Assembly (NCBI GenBank): GCA_032622095.1
Contig: CP136065.1
Span: 57,715,949 to 57,779,948, forward strand
DNA length: 64,000 nucleotides
Reading direction: 5' to 3'
From: Siphonodentalium dalli
Taxonomy: Eukaryota > Mollusca > Scaphopoda > Gadilida > Siphonodentaliidae
This document shows, piece after piece, positions 1 to 12,228 of this stretch. The notes beneath the pieces are model-generated. The model searched no databases and was not told the origin of the DNA. It worked only from the letters and a program-made list of their open reading frames with translations. Position numbers and translations under genes: made by a program. Position 1 is the first letter of the stretch, and the number at the start of each line of letters is the position of its first letter.

Positions 1-152
1 AGTATTATAGAAAGGGTTAAACTTATTATCTGAGCATTTCCTATGGGATAACTACTCATCAATGATGCGTTAGTACAGAAAGGGTTAAACTTATTATCTG
101 AGCATTTCCTATGGGATAACTACTCTTTAACGATGCTTAGTATAGAAATGGT
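1..152. repeat. Family B MITE fragment, duplicated in tandem
   Basis: Two direct copies of a ~71-bp unit (about 13-70 and 76-135) each carry AGAAAGGGTTAAAC, then TTATTATCTGAGCATTTC, then a TGGGATAACTACTC segment. The same words occur in the fuller copies at 3,235-3,477 and 18,361-18,624, so this is a piece of that family. The window edge may cut it. No coding sense is seen. Confidence 0.7.
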
Positions 153-318
153 TAAAGATCGTGTATTTCTTCCCTCATCTTTCTGTATTTAGCGGCATGA
201 TACACACCCTGTATTTCTTCCCCCATCTTTCTGCATTTAGCGCGGTGATATACAACAAATTTGAGTGAGAGAGACCCGTCATTAGTATTGTGACATTTAA
301 CATATATACATGTTGTAT

Positions 319-320
319 AG

Positions 321-362
<42 letters not shown>
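319..362. repeat. (AT)n microsatellite
   Basis: An uninterrupted run of TA dinucleotides of about 40 bases. Reading frames across it give only alternating Tyr-Ile and are not genes. Confidence 0.95.
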
Positions 363-364
<2 letters not shown>

Positions 365-436
365 GTTATATACATGGGAGCATGCGGGATGATTACAATA
401 TGTACCGTGCACACATGCCGTATGTAATTATATCGC

Positions 437-626
437 ATGAAACCCCTATTTATCATTTTAAAAAGCCATTACATATTTCCTTATCTCTCACTAGTGACGA
501 ATAGGCGCGTGCTTCCCGGGATACTTGGCATCGCGGCAACAAATTCACCGCGCGGATTAATACTATTTCGAAAAGCCGCGCTTGACACCAACACCAGACA
601 TTGTAAAACGATTGCTTTGTTCATTA
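437..626 (+). repeat. Dispersed repeat D, copy 1
   Basis: Matches 14,611-14,817 in the same order and orientation: CATGAAACCCCTAT, then a CACTAGTGAYGAATAG segment, a GCGCG-rich centre, GCGGATTAAT, and a GATTGCTWTGTTCATTAAA end. The two copies differ by small indels. The family is not recognised; the short GC-rich core with AT-rich ends fits a non-autonomous element. Confidence 0.6.
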
Positions 627-830
627 AATTAATTTTTTGTCTATTGTACTGACAGAAATAGGCACAACACAAAGAAGCAACTTGGTGGACTATATTTTTC
701 GTCGCCAGCGAGAGCGCGCCAACACCGTGCATGTATGCATTTGCACGCATTTTAAAGCTTCTTTTAAAGAGTTTGCTTTGTTAAAAAGGCATAATGCTCT
801 ACTTTTTTCATGTGACATACAAGATGTTCA

Positions 831-965
831 ACTCGCTATGTTGGGTTATAAGATTTTATGAAACTCGTTTCATAAATTTGATTCACAACTCGTCTACGAC
901 TTGTTGTGAATCAAATTTATCAAACTCGTTTCATAAAATCTTATATCTCAACATAGCTCGTTGGA
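831..965. repeat. Near-perfect 135-bp palindrome
   Basis: The arms of about 60 bases are complementary around 892-902. The left arm reads GCTATGTTGGGTTATAAG and the right arm is its reverse complement with few mismatches. The word AAACTCGTTTCATA, itself nearly palindromic, occurs in both arms. It can form a long hairpin and resembles a foldback element or solo MITE. No target duplication is evident. Confidence 0.85.
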
Positions 966-2569
966 GATCCTCTATATACAACACTAATGTTTATTTCTCA
1001 TTCGTTACTATAATAATTATATAGCCTACACTTAAATGTTATCTCGGTTTATAGTACTACCTGCTCAGAGTAGCTGCTATTGTCTCTATCGGAGTTGCTC
1101 CGTTTCACGTTCACTTGGAAATAATTGTTTCCTGATTTTTCCCACGAACTGGTGCACAAACAGTTAATATTTTTAGAACATTGATCCATTTGATTGAAAT
1201 GATATAATGTAATACATCTTTTAAGTGGAATGTGACATGTTTCCCATGTGTATTTGGGGGGGGGGGGTATAATAGCGCAAACATATTTCGAAAGACACGG
1301 ATGGCCTTGGTTGTATGTTATAATTTAGAAATAAAAGTTACCAAATTCTGAATTTCCTCAAGAATATACTAATAGTATAATACAATGAGAGTATGAATGC
1401 GATATTGCCCACAAAACACAGTAAATTTCACGGTGACCCATCCAACACCTACATCTCGAGTGGCGAACGCAACATCTGTATGTTGTAAACAATAGGGTGT
1501 CAATTTTAACCAAAGTACAATTAGTGGTGTCTCACCGGTATTGAGTGTTTTGGGTATCGCACACTCTTTACACACTGTACTGAATCAACATTTGGCTTTT
1601 GATTATTAACATGGCGTACGATCTTGACAATAATATGTTATTAATGCGATATTTATGATTGTAATAAGAAAAAAATATGGCGCTTTCAACGGATGTGACT
1701 TATTAACTGCAATACCCATCCGTATCTTTATAAAAAGTTTCATAGAAATTATTGCGGTGGTTGTTATTGGAAGTAAGAGAACATCGCTAAGGAGACACAT
1801 TAATTTCACTGGATATTTGCACTGGAAGGGATGTTGGATAGGTACTTGACAACCAGGAGTCGAGCAGAAAGGATGTATTTAATGGAACTGTAAATGGAAC
1901 GCAGCCATCAATTCTGAATGATGACAATAATTGTCCGGATGCCGACAGGGTGATCACGTGGCAAGCCTTGGACCAATTAGGGACACCGCTGATATCCGCG
2001 AAAAGCTAACTCATAACACGCTGTTGCTATGTGGGATTTACTCCATTTTCATACATCTTCGCTAGTTTTTATCAGTCGTGAGCCTCTTTCCATTGCGGTG
2101 TCCAGATAACTAACAGTAGCATCTTGATAATATAGACATCGCATGCTGTGATTTCGTTGAGACCATGTCATCGTACTGCCCAACCGATTGGCAGCACCTC
2201 AGTGCAAAAAAAAAAATGTCTCTCTGTGTATTATAATGCATCTCAGTGAAATTTAGATTTTTCGACGAAATGGAAATAATAGTCATGATCATGTCTTGAC
2301 GTCGACAAAGTTGATTATCGCTTCGCTAAATGAAACTGCGTCAGCGTAAAACGAACAAAACACTTTGAAATACAATACACCATTGGGATCCATAAAAGGC
2401 CTTTGGTTGAACATTATATTCGGTAATAAATGTCGGTCGTTATAGAAACAAAGTCGGTGACGCTAAATCGCCTTGGAATAATCCTGTGGTATTACAAAGA
2501 ACTCAGTTTGTGTCCCATAACATTCAATACACTTAGCACAATTTGTCATTTCCAGTTATAACCACAAGG
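966..2569. other. No recognised gene or repeat
   Basis: AT-rich sequence with a poly-G run at about 1,256-1,267 and an A-run at about 2,206-2,216. Only short, unconvincing reading frames are present. No protein motif, RNA gene or terminal inverted repeat was seen. Confidence 0.5.
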
Positions 2570-2690
2570 TTTAACCCTTTTATACTAAAGCGTCATTGAT
2601 GAGTAGTTATCCCATAGGAAATGTTCAGATAATAAGTTCAACAAACGGCCATTTGTTCAACATAGTATCTAAACATTTCCCTCCATAAAT
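2570..2690 (+). repeat. Family B MITE, truncated
   Basis: Starts TTTAACCCTTTTATACTAAA, followed by CATTGATGAGTAGTTATCCC and the TTCAGATAATAAGTTCAA hairpin half. It ends soon after the centre, so the right terminal repeat is missing. Confidence 0.7.
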
Positions 2691-3234
2691 AGGCCTCCTT
2701 CCGCACTTTTATTTTTTAATCCGGGAGTTAATAGGGTACCCCTGCACCCGCTCGGGATTTAACTTCTCCTCACTCATTTTATTCCTTAATTTCCCTCAAT
2801 TTTTAAGCGATGTTAACACGAAAAAAGTGGCCGTGTAGACACCAGACAAGATGGTGCCCACCATGGCCGCCGTTTTGCAGACAAGGTGTTAAGTCAGTTT
2901 GATGCAAATTATTGCGGGAAAATATTGTCAAATGTATACAAATGTGTGCTTTCAACTTATGTATAAGTAATTTGGGAGAGATAACATGAAATGTCAATAT
3001 ACAGACTTTATATAACCTGAAAAAATTACAGAATTTATAAAAGTTTATCGTCTGTTCTCAATTTTCAAGAAAAGTCAGACAAACGTTATTTTATAGTTTA
3101 CAACCCATATCGGGAACAAACTAACCAGATATGCACGTTGTTGTTTCGTGTTTGAGAAAAAAAGGTATGCGATAGATACTATAACTTCACTAACAGTAGA
3201 GTCCGTACATAGCAGCCCATCATGGTCCTTTAGG
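2691..3234. other. No recognised gene or repeat
   Basis: Plain AT-rich sequence. A short frame around 2,803-2,997 on the minus strand has no recognisable motif and atypical composition. Confidence 0.45.
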
Positions 3235-3477
3235 TTTAACCCTTTCTATACTAAATACTCATTGACGAGTGGTTATCCCTTACGATACGGTCGTTTGTTG
3301 AACTTATTATCTGAATATTTCCCACCAATGAATATGAATACTTCTGTGCTTAGTATTTTGTCGTCTGGCTATCGTCAGCTTATGTTTCGTAAACACACCT
3401 TCAAAGAAATAATGGACCATTCCAATGTGTACTTAATTACTTAATGGGGGAATCATTTCAGTTCAGAAAGGGTTAAA
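3235..3477 (+). mobile_element. Family B MITE, near full length
   Basis: Left end TTTAACCCTTTCTATACTAA and right end AGAAAGGGTTAAA are inverted copies about 243 bp apart. The inside has CTCATTGACGAGTGG and a GAACTTATTATCTGAAT segment shared with other copies. The 98-codon frame across it (3,148-3,444) runs through repeat sequence and is not a gene. Confidence 0.75.
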
Positions 3478-4020
3478 TAGCGACGGAAACAGCGATCAAT
3501 GTAACGGCGTATGTAACTTGATGCTATCATGGTGTCAAATAATCCTATTCACACAAGTCTCGTTAGTCGTGAAAATTCGAATTGGCTATCAGATCCCCAG
3601 GGAAGGTCGCAAGGAGACTGTCAATAATTCCCCTATACACTTTGAACGGAATATAACGTGAGGGTATGGCAGAGTTTGGTTGAATAGAATGGAGTGTGCT
3701 ACCTATCCCCACGAGACAAGCCTCTATGTTATTGTGAGTTGTTCACTTCGCTATAATTATGTTTTATTGATGAAGCCCGTCTGGAAGTACGTCAGGCTGC
3801 AATGGAGGGACACTTTGAATATTTATAAGTTATGCATGCTTGCATCTATAGTGTTCAGCTATTCGGAAAATGTTCTGATAGTATTATTTCTTTATTATTT
3901 AATTATAAGCTGTCAATAAACGGAATACTTTAAAAATTGGTTGTCGCTTAATTCGCCATTAAGGTCGTCGATAACCATATTCAGTGTCGGTCACTCTTCA
4001 GGAAAGCAGCTAATCTACAA
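3478..4020. other. No recognised gene or repeat
   Basis: Low-complexity AT-rich sequence without a credible reading frame. A 79-codon frame at 3,680-3,919 has no motif I recognise. Confidence 0.45.
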
Positions 4021-4375
4021 AATGATCAAAACGACGACGATTTTGACGATGACGATAAAGGCGTTGCCAAGACGACAATCACTAAGATGACAAGATGCAG
4101 ATGATTAGGTCGACTGCGTTAACGACTATGAAAATGATGTTGACGATGATTATGATGATGATGATGATGATGATGATGGCGATTATGATGAGGATAAGGA
4201 TGATAGTGACGATGGGATAATGATTAAGATGTTGGTGGTGATGAGGATAAAGATGATGGTGACGATGGGATATTCATGACGGTGACTCAATGTCGACGAT
4301 GGTGATGATACGGATGATGATGAAGGTGGCGATGATGATGATGATGATGATGACGATGATGACGACGATTACTCT
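4021..4375. repeat. GAT/GAC-rich trinucleotide microsatellite
   Basis: Degenerate repeats of GAT, GAC and GGT fill most of this stretch, with purer runs at about 4,147-4,178 and 4,335-4,372. Minus-strand frames give Ile- or His-rich tracts that are artefacts of the repeat. Confidence 0.9.
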
Positions 4376-6316
4376 GTAAGTGACCCAATTGTATATATGT
4401 ATATAACTCGATGTGTGATTGACAGGAGTTCGTTCGCAAGACACAATTGTTGTTCGCAAAGAAATCTATTTCAGCTGTTGCATGCCGTGCAATTGCTCTT
4501 TTTTGTTTGTGACCCAAACATCGTGTTCAACGTTATAGTTTGATTGAATTCAGTGCCTCTTGCTGGGACATATAATGCTCGTTGAAAGGTAGCTCAAGTA
4601 TTTCTCTACCTATTTCGATACAATCATACCGGGAAAAATTCAAAAGCGAATATTATTAGGTGCATTTTGGAGCGCAACCGCCAAGTGGTTTATCATTCTG
4701 TAATGTCTCAAAAGAGAGAAATGATTAGCTTTGCCTCGAGGATTGTAAATAAGTATACGTTTGAAGCCCCGGTCATGGTAGTTTGAGGTCTGAAATTAGT
4801 TTGTTACATCCCAGCTAGTCCGGTTCCGACGTTCAAAACAGGTCGATAAATACATGCAATACTTCAGTATCACAAAATACCTATACAAGCCATAGCGTCG
4901 GTTCCTCGGCTTGGAAAAATAAAGAGCGTTTAACTATATTATGTGCGAACAAATGAAAAGTTGGAAAATTGCTATGACTTCGACACGCTTTATTCGGAGT
5001 ATATCTAAAGCCCGCATTAATCCGCATATGGATATTTCGAGTATTTATTTATCATGTTCTCACCCTTCTTGGTTTATTTGGAATTCGGGGTGGGGTGGGG
5101 CGGGGTGTCGGCGAGTACCGCTATACGCTTTGATGTAGCATTCACCTTAGCACTTTATGGGATGGACACAATTTAACATGTGAAACTTATATTTTTCTGA
5201 AGTTCACAAATCTGCTCGACATCACAATTTTTAAACTCCCGCAGTTTGTCTGAATATAATTATTTTGAAAGGCTTTTTTGAAGCAGAACAATGCTTTCTC
5301 CCAATTTCTAAATGTGAAAATGAAGTGTGGTTTGTAATGCAATTGAAGGTGGTCTATGGTTACCAGGATTACTGTGTGTACAAACTGGATATGGTGGAAA
5401 ATGAAATGCGCCGGGTTCATTTATGCATGTTACATACAGTATATATTAATGACATTATTGAGACTAGTTGATGAGTTCTAGTCCTACTAGCGAGTATACT
5501 GTAAATATACTTTCAATTCTGGATGTGTGATATTAATAATCTCAGAAGCACATATATTCATTCTTGCAGTCTGATATTACCCATCTCAGATGTACATGTT
5601 TTATATTTTCTTTGAAAATACATGCCATGCAATCACTCATTCCGTTATGCAAATAGCGGTATTGGCTTTTTGTAAAAAAAAATAATTGTTTCTCTGTTTG
5701 TTTTCACTGTATATTATACCATTGTTTGTTAATGCAACCGCATACCCCGCGATGGGTCGTAGATTTAATTCAATCAATCAATCAAAATCGATCAATCCAC
5801 GCTGATTGACAGATTTAGTTTGTTTGGTTATCGTCGACTTTTCCGCTACTATAGGTCATATCACGACGTAGTCAGTTTTACTGGTGGAGGAAAGACCACA
5901 TATAGATGGTGATGGTGCGTTTCGCTGAATTGGTCACTCTCATCGGTGTTGTGATAAAGTTATGATACTGAAATATACTGTTACATTTTGCCGAGTAACC
6001 GTCCTCTTTGATCGTAAATTAGTATTGGTGTTATTTTGATCACAAAAATAAATAAGAGAATTCTATAAATTAAATTCTTCCCAACCTGAGTAACTTTATC
6101 ATAATTTTGGGAACATGGATAACTTTGTCACAAAAATCCATCGGAAATGACATATATGCAGCGTTAGTTGCACATTAAAATCAGTAAGTAACAACCAAGC
6201 AAACTCGGCGGCTCGCAACTGACAAACTTCCCAGATTGCCCTCCTTTTGTAGATAACATATCAGCTCTTATCGGGGATCGAACCACATTCGGACACGCTG
6301 GATGGTTTACGACAGG
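4376..6316. other. No recognised gene or repeat
   Basis: AT-rich with a short GGGTGGGGTGGGGCGGGG run at about 5,089-5,106 and CAATCAATCAATC at about 5,770. No protein domain, RNA gene or transposon end was seen. Confidence 0.45.
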
Positions 6317-6582
6317 TTAACCCTTTATTTACTAAATGGATTTTCCCATTCAGTTATAAAAGTGTACACTGGTTGGTCTATTATTCAGTTGGAGCGATGT
6401 TCAGGTAATAAAAGCAGACAACACACTCACGAAAAGATGACACAACTGCAGAAGGAATCACATTCATAGGTGGGAAATGTTCAGATAATAAGTTCAACCA
6501 AACGACCATATTGACTTATTATCTGAATATGTCACAAGGGAACTACTCGTCAATGAGTATAAATTATGTGTAGAAAGGTTAA
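6317..6582 (+). mobile_element. Family B MITE, diverged full-length copy
   Basis: Left end TTAACCCTTTATTTACTAAA and right end GTAGAAAGGTTAAA are inverted. The inside has CAGTTGGAGCGATGTTCAGG and the paired TTCAGATAATAAGTTCAA / TTATTATCTGAAT halves. The length is about 266 bp, as in the copy at 18,361-18,624. Confidence 0.75.
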
Positions 6583-7026
6583 ATGCGTTTTGCATCTCAC
6601 CGACTAGACCACCGGGACCTCGTGACTTCAAACTACCATGATGATGACTTGGTCCATCACCAAGCAGACCAAGGGAAATTGCCACAGGACATTATGCAGA
6701 ACAATCCATTTGCAAATACCACAAATCAATTTATCCACGGGCCATCGGTATATGCATTCTGATAAATTCGATAGCTATCAGAGAGCAAATCTGAAGTAGT
6801 ATTATCTAATGAGCAATTTGTACGTCTCGTGACGCCGGCCCTGTCGGATAACTCAATAGCACACATCATACTAACATTATTGGTGATCTTTTGAACCGAT
6901 TCCTGTCGGGCAGTTCGGTGCATGAAGATGTAACAGTATTAGTCCTTGTCAGATGCGAACAAGATTATGGCTGTTTGGATGCAACATGATTACTTTTATC
7001 AAGGATCGCTATAGGTACACCACGAT
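6583..7026. other. No recognised gene or repeat
   Basis: Unremarkable sequence with short chance frames only. Confidence 0.4.
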
Positions 7027-7158
7027 TAAATGTCTCGCGTAATTTCAAAGAGTTCACATATGTATCTAGACATATGTGGCTTATTATCGTTGAATGTCTC
7101 GCGTACTTTCAAAGAGTTCACATATGTATCCAGACATATGTGGCTTATTATCGTTGAA
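7027..7158. repeat. Tandem duplication of a ~67-bp unit
   Basis: Two almost identical units begin AATGTCTCGCGTA and end GGCTTATTATCGTTG. Each contains a small palindrome, CACATATGT...ACATATGTG. The few differences imply a fairly recent duplication. Confidence 0.9.
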
Positions 7159-7704
7159 TTGTCACTCTCTGTGGGAATAGTATTGGTGTGGTATAATTAG
7201 GTCAAACCGATCTCAGTGTTAATTAATGCGGTTCATAGTGACAGTCCAACATTGCATTGTAAGTTATTGAAAGCTCAATTGATTGAGTATTGTGTTTGAC
7301 ACTGGACAAATCTCTTATAGGTCAATAATTAAATATTTATAGAATATATGTCTCTCCGAAGAAGCCTCAACCAGCATGAGTAGTCTCATTGTCGTAGAAT
7401 CAGCCACATTGAGCACAATAAAGGGTCTTGTAGGGTGGTCCCCAAGTAGGGCCCTGCGTTGAGCACAACACAATCTATTTCGATATGTGGCTTTATTCAG
7501 CAGAAGCACCGGTGCCGGTTGCGTGAAAGCAGAGACCATATATATTCGCCAAGAAGACTGTGGATCGGCGTTATATTTAAGAAAGAACGAGAGATCACTG
7601 TCAATCTTGTCTGTAATGAGCTGCGACTGAATATTTCACAAGTTTTTTCTATTCCGTTTTACCAGGAAAGATTCCAGTATCCATGTATTATATGAGAACA
7701 TACA
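7159..7704. other. No recognised gene or repeat
   Basis: No credible coding or repeat signal. Frames at 7,315-7,539 and 7,459-7,695 overlap on opposite strands and have no known motif. Confidence 0.4.
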
Positions 7705-8310
7705 TGTATTACATCTAATCTGACTTGGAATCAGCATTTAGAGAATACAGCTGTCAAGGCTAACAGGACGCTGAATTTTCTGAAGAGAAATCTACAGATA
7801 AGCTCTCACCAACTGAAGGCGACTGCATATATGTCTTTGGTATGGCCGTTAATGGAATATGCACCGACTGTATGGGACCCATATACGGACAAGAATGTAG
7901 TTGCATTGGAGAAAGTTCAGCCGACGCGCTGCAAGATATGCTTTCAACAGATACAGAAGAACATCCAGCCTATCAGACATGATAGACCGACTAAGATGGC
8001 ACTCTGTAAGTCAAGGAGGCACCAGGCTCGATTATTCGTAATGGACAAAATCCACCATCAACATGCTGCAGTCAAAATAGATGAATATGCCAAAATGACA
8101 CGGGAATCCAGGCACACTAATGCGGCTGGCTACCTAATTCCATACTCCAACTACGATTACCACAAATGTTCTTTCTTCTCCCTGACCATAATAGAATGAA
8201 ATGCTATTCCAACTGAAATAGTCACCATCATTCCAGTCGATGAGTTCAGGACCATGATGATGAACCAACTAAATCCATGCTGGACGTTGCAGAAAACCCA
8301 TTGGACTCAG
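7705..8310 (+). pseudogene. Non-LTR retrotransposon (CR1-like) ORF2 C-terminal remnant
   Basis: The frame translates as the region downstream of the reverse transcriptase of CR1/L2-type LINEs. TWNQHLENTAVKANRTLNFL is followed by a SLVWPLMEYAPTVWDP segment (about 7,833-7,880), LEKVQ, a RHQARLFVMDKIHH segment and PYSNYDYHKCSFFS. Family knowledge places these blocks in the thumb and C-terminal part of ORF2, where QRRA-type residues usually follow VQ. Here that region is altered, and an in-frame TGA ends the long frame at 8,199 although similarity (NAIPTEIV) continues to about 8,310. The catalytic YADD part is absent, so the copy is 5' truncated and dead. CAAAT-rich sequence just after 8,340 could be the LINE tail. 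Confidence 0.85.
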
Positions 8311-9488
8311 TAAAGAATCCAATCAACTAATCATGACACTCCAAATTCAAATCAAATTCAAATCAATTAAATTATATTATTACGAACCCTAATCATAAAG
8401 AGAAGTTATCGCCAGCCATTGCCAAAATAAAATTAGTCATAACCATCAGCCTGTTGATGGTGGACTGTAATCGGAAGAAGAAAAGAAGAAGAGCATTGAG
8501 AAGGTTGTATTGGCGGAGCAAAGGAATGATGTCTGGTGAACCATGAAAACTGTCGGTTGAAAAAACAAGTAATGGTGAATTTTCAGCAAGAATAGATGCA
8601 ATGGAAACTGATGTCCCTGTTGAAGATGAACTATACGAATAACAGTTTTTTTCACATATACAAATGTAGTTCTCTTGCAAAACACAGACATGCTACCCAG
8701 ATTACTTAGAGAAACACTGGTTCTGGTACGAACTGGCAGAGATTGGCAATTGTTTATGCATGTTCCGAAGTCTCCCCCACTTCTGTTAGTAACTTCTTAC
8801 TTTGCTATACCGGAGTTGGGTGGTAGCTCCGCGCTGCCGTATATATACATTCACGTCGTGTTGATGTTTTGGGTTAAATGAACAATTGAACGAATTATTG
8901 TGATTCGTCCATCCACACCTCCCACTACATCCGCGTTGCCATAGACACAAAGTTCGTTCACCTATATATAATTACGCGATCAGACGCGGGGAATATCCTA
9001 CAAATTAATGTATTTGTGTTCGTATTAACCACCAACTTTGAAAATATCTTCTGAACAATTGAATCTGTCTGAAGTACAGTCTTCTATCATAGGCGTATGG
9101 ATATTATAATTTCGACCACGGCACAGTTTTATTCTCTTCATGCTTTGGTGAGCAAGCAAGTGCAGTATAAATACACTTGATCTTTTAAAAAGATGGCGAG
9201 GGAACGGCCTCTTTAGTGTCAAATTGTATCGTATGATATTTCGACGAAGATAAATTTGCCCAAGTGCCCACTGAAGGGCCTATCCTGTTAAGGATGTCCC
9301 CCGTACCCGAGGGGTTGGTTCGTGGACATGATCATCGCATACATGACGTATTGTTTTTGTTGTTATTTCAGATTAAACAAATCGATCAAATATTGGAAAT
9401 GTAGACACTGTCTCCCTTTAATGGCTAATTAAATGACAACCAATTGTTTTACAGTATTTCGCGAACTGACAGATTATATGATTATAAA
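8311..9488. other. No recognised gene; AT-rich after LINE tail
   Basis: Starts with repeated CAAATTCAAATC near 8,343-8,370, a possible 3' microsatellite tail of the LINE remnant. The rest shows short opposite-strand frames only and no supported feature. Confidence 0.4.
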
Positions 9489-10358
9489 TTACTAGCAGGG
9501 GTATTCGGCGTTGCTCGGGTGAAGAATGCGTAATTTATTAGTGGCCCTTCAGTTCGTTAAAAATAATTATTAGTCATCTGGGATAAACGACACCTATTGC
9601 ATGACTCCGGATAAAGTTATATCTATCTTTTAAGTTGTTAATAAACGCTCTTTATTGCTAATTATTAGTGGCTCTTAAGTCATTTGAGATAAACAGCACC
9701 TATCCCGTGACATTCCGCGAGTCATTTTACTTTTGTGCACAATTTTTCGCGCATAACAATAAACGCTCTTTATTGATCGTACAATTTATTTGTCCTCCTT
9801 TAAGTCATCTGAGGTGAAAGGCACCTATCCCATGACAATCCCCTGGTCAGGTGACCCATCTGTACAAATTTCCCTACATATCTTCTAAGCTGATATTGCT
9901 TATATCCCCCTTTAAGTCGTATGGGTTCAACGGCACCTAGCTCATGACAATCTACGGGTCAATTTATCCCCTGTTTCAATTTTCACCGACCAGATTGAAT
10001 CCATTTTTTGGTATATAGTTAATTATTTGGTTAAATTAATTAGTAGTGCCATTTTAAGACATCTGATTTCAACGGGACATATCTAATAAGATTCACAGTG
10101 TCAAAATACCCATATGTACAAATGTCCGATGGTCCAACTGTATGGTCGCCTCTATAGCCAAAATATAAATAAAATAATCATTAGTGCTGTTCTAAGATAT
10201 CTGAGATGAAAGGGACATATCTAATAACGCTCCCGGATCAAATTATTCCTATATGAAAACTGTTCAGCCCCGATGGTCCAGCCGTTTGGTCGCCTATAAG
10301 CGGACAAACAAACAAACATACGAACAAACAAACAAAACTGAGTCGTATTAGTATATAT
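9489..10358 (+). repeat. Degenerate tandem block with LINE/SINE-like head and tail
   Basis: Begins ACTAGCAGGGGTATTCGGCG then GTTGCTCGGG. About six degenerate units of 105-140 bp follow, near 9,567, 9,672, 9,804, 9,915, 10,053 and 10,193. Each has a core like TTAAGTCATCTGAGATAAAC then GGCACCTATCYCATGACA. Near the end are two ATGGTCCARCYGTWTGGTCG segments and an (ACAA)n tract at about 10,304-10,338. The ACTAGCAGGG head recurs at 52,699 and about 53,021. This fits a dispersed retroelement-like repeat that has grown by internal tandem duplication; the family is not named. Confidence 0.6.
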
Positions 10359-10359
10359 G

Positions 10360-11390
10360 GGTCCCACTGAAAGCCGACCGCACCTCCAACAGGGGCCCGA
10401 CCGAGCTGGGGCAAGCACTATCGTGCAAAGTAGACCTGTAGTACCATGCAAAGTTCCTACCCTCAAGTTCATACCTCGAGCGGAAACGGCACCGTTAACT
10501 CCTAACATGCGGCCGGTTCCGTCAGGTACGCGAAAACCAAAAAGGCACCGACCGCACCTCCCCTACATGTCTGACCACGGACAGGGACATCATATCATGC
10601 AGCGAATACCCATCTGCATCCATGGACGAGTCTCTAGCTGTAAATAAATTAACGGTCGGTGCCTTTTGGATATTGAGTACCGGACGGAACCGGCCGCAAG
10701 CTAGGGGTTAGCGGTGCCGTTTCCACTCGAGCTATCGACCTGGGTTTGAAACTTTGGTAAATACAGGTCTATTCTGCACGATAGTTCATGCCCAATCTCG
10801 CTCGGACCCCTGTGGGAGGTGCGGTTGGCGGGTGTTATTTCCGGCGTTATTGTGTACATTCATATCGAATTCGACAGCAGCCATGGGTTAATATATTCAC
10901 TTCCGCTATATACAGCTAGCGACTTGCCTGATCGCCCATGGGTGCAGAGGGGTATTCGCAAACTTGACACAGGTCTATTCCGCACGATAGTTCATGCCCC
11001 TGGGGGAGGTGCGGTCGGCTGTTGTTATTTTGGACGTTTATTTGCGTACATTCATATCGAATTCGACAACAACGTATGGGTTAATTTATTTACTTCCGCT
11101 ACAGCTAGCGACTTGCCCGATCGCTCATGGATGCAGAGGGGTATTGACTGCATGTTGTGATGTCCTTCTCCGTGGTCAGGCAGCTAGGTCGGTGCGGTCG
11201 GTGCATTTTTGGATTTTGCGTCCAGGACGGAAAGGCCGCAAGTTAGGGGTTAACGGTGCCGTTTCGCTCGAGCTATCGACCTGGTGATTGGAACTTTGGT
11301 AAATACATGTCTGCACGATAGTGCATGCTCCATCTCGCTCGGACCCATGGGGAGGTTCGGTCGGCTGCGGACGGGTGCTGTCAGGTGTGG
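10360..11390. repeat. Compound inverted and direct repeat block, locally GC-rich
   Basis: Three copies of a ~190-bp module. One is inverted (about 10,366-10,560) and two are direct (10,650-10,830 and 11,190-11,385). Shared words are CGGTCGGTGC, GGTTARCGGTGCCGTTTC, CTCGAGCTATCGACCTGG, CTTTGGTAAATACA and CTCGCTCGGACCC. Between the direct copies, a ~180-bp unit with CATTCATATCGAATTCGACA and CAGCTAGCGACTTGCC is duplicated (10,855-11,000 and 11,048-11,150). Frames of 95-113 codons here occur on both strands and follow the repeats, so they are not called as genes. Confidence 0.75.
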
Positions 11391-12228
11391 TTGGCGTTTT
11401 GTAGGACCGGTATAGGGTGTGTTTAATATCTTGGGACCGGCTCACAGATGAACCAGTCGGAAACACTGATACAGCCACACTACCAGCACCTGATATTTAA
11501 CTGCGATTGTCGTTACAGAATGCACGGATAACACCGCACAGTTGTGCATCCGTAGATATAGTCCCAATAAGCATGATTTTTTTTTCATGTGGGTTTCCAT
11601 TTCATTTAGCTGCGTCTTGTTAGTTCCAAAGGTTGTGAATTGTTAGAAAACAATATTTGATGTGACTATATATTCAAAGCATCAACAGAGGTCTAGACGT
11701 AATATGTGCATGCAAATCAATAATGTTATGTAGGCGTATTAAATGCGAATAAATATATTGCATATATCTGCTGATCGGTGCATTATCTACTGAAAAGACA
11801 CTGGGCATACCTATAAATATCGGGATTGTTTCTGTATATATGAAAGGACAGGAATAGTCTGTGTATAGTAATGGGTTTTTGTGGATACACAGCATTTTAT
11901 TTGAGAATTTGTTTTCACCCAATAGTTTATCTGGTCATGTTCTAAGCGAGCTTAACCCACCGCGGCGAGACTCAGAATTAAAACTGGGAAGTACTTAGTT
12001 GTTCTTAACGTGCAGGGAAAACAATCGTGAGTTGGCATCCAGAAGATAAGTTTATATTATAGCATGCAGCGATGCAGGAGAACTCGATTGCATCCGGTTT
12101 TGTTATCCGGCGCGGGTTCAGGGCAAGTCGGCTCCGAATTCGGTTTTGCATAAACCATGACGCGAAGATGACTATTATTTTAGACTAAACTGGATAAAAT
12201 GGCATCTTATTCCTATTCCACTACGCGC
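11391..12228. other. No recognised gene or repeat
   Basis: AT-rich unique-looking sequence. The 82-codon minus-strand frame at 11,674-11,922 has no recognisable motif. Confidence 0.4.

Noticed and set aside
7831-8199. 122-codon frame as a host gene
   Set aside because: The residues match the C-terminal part of CR1-like LINE ORF2, with similarity continuing past the stop; it is a retroelement remnant.
10819-11160. 113-codon and neighbouring ~100-codon frames in the GC-richer block
   Set aside because: They follow repeat modules present in both orientations and frames exist on both strands; no domain is seen.
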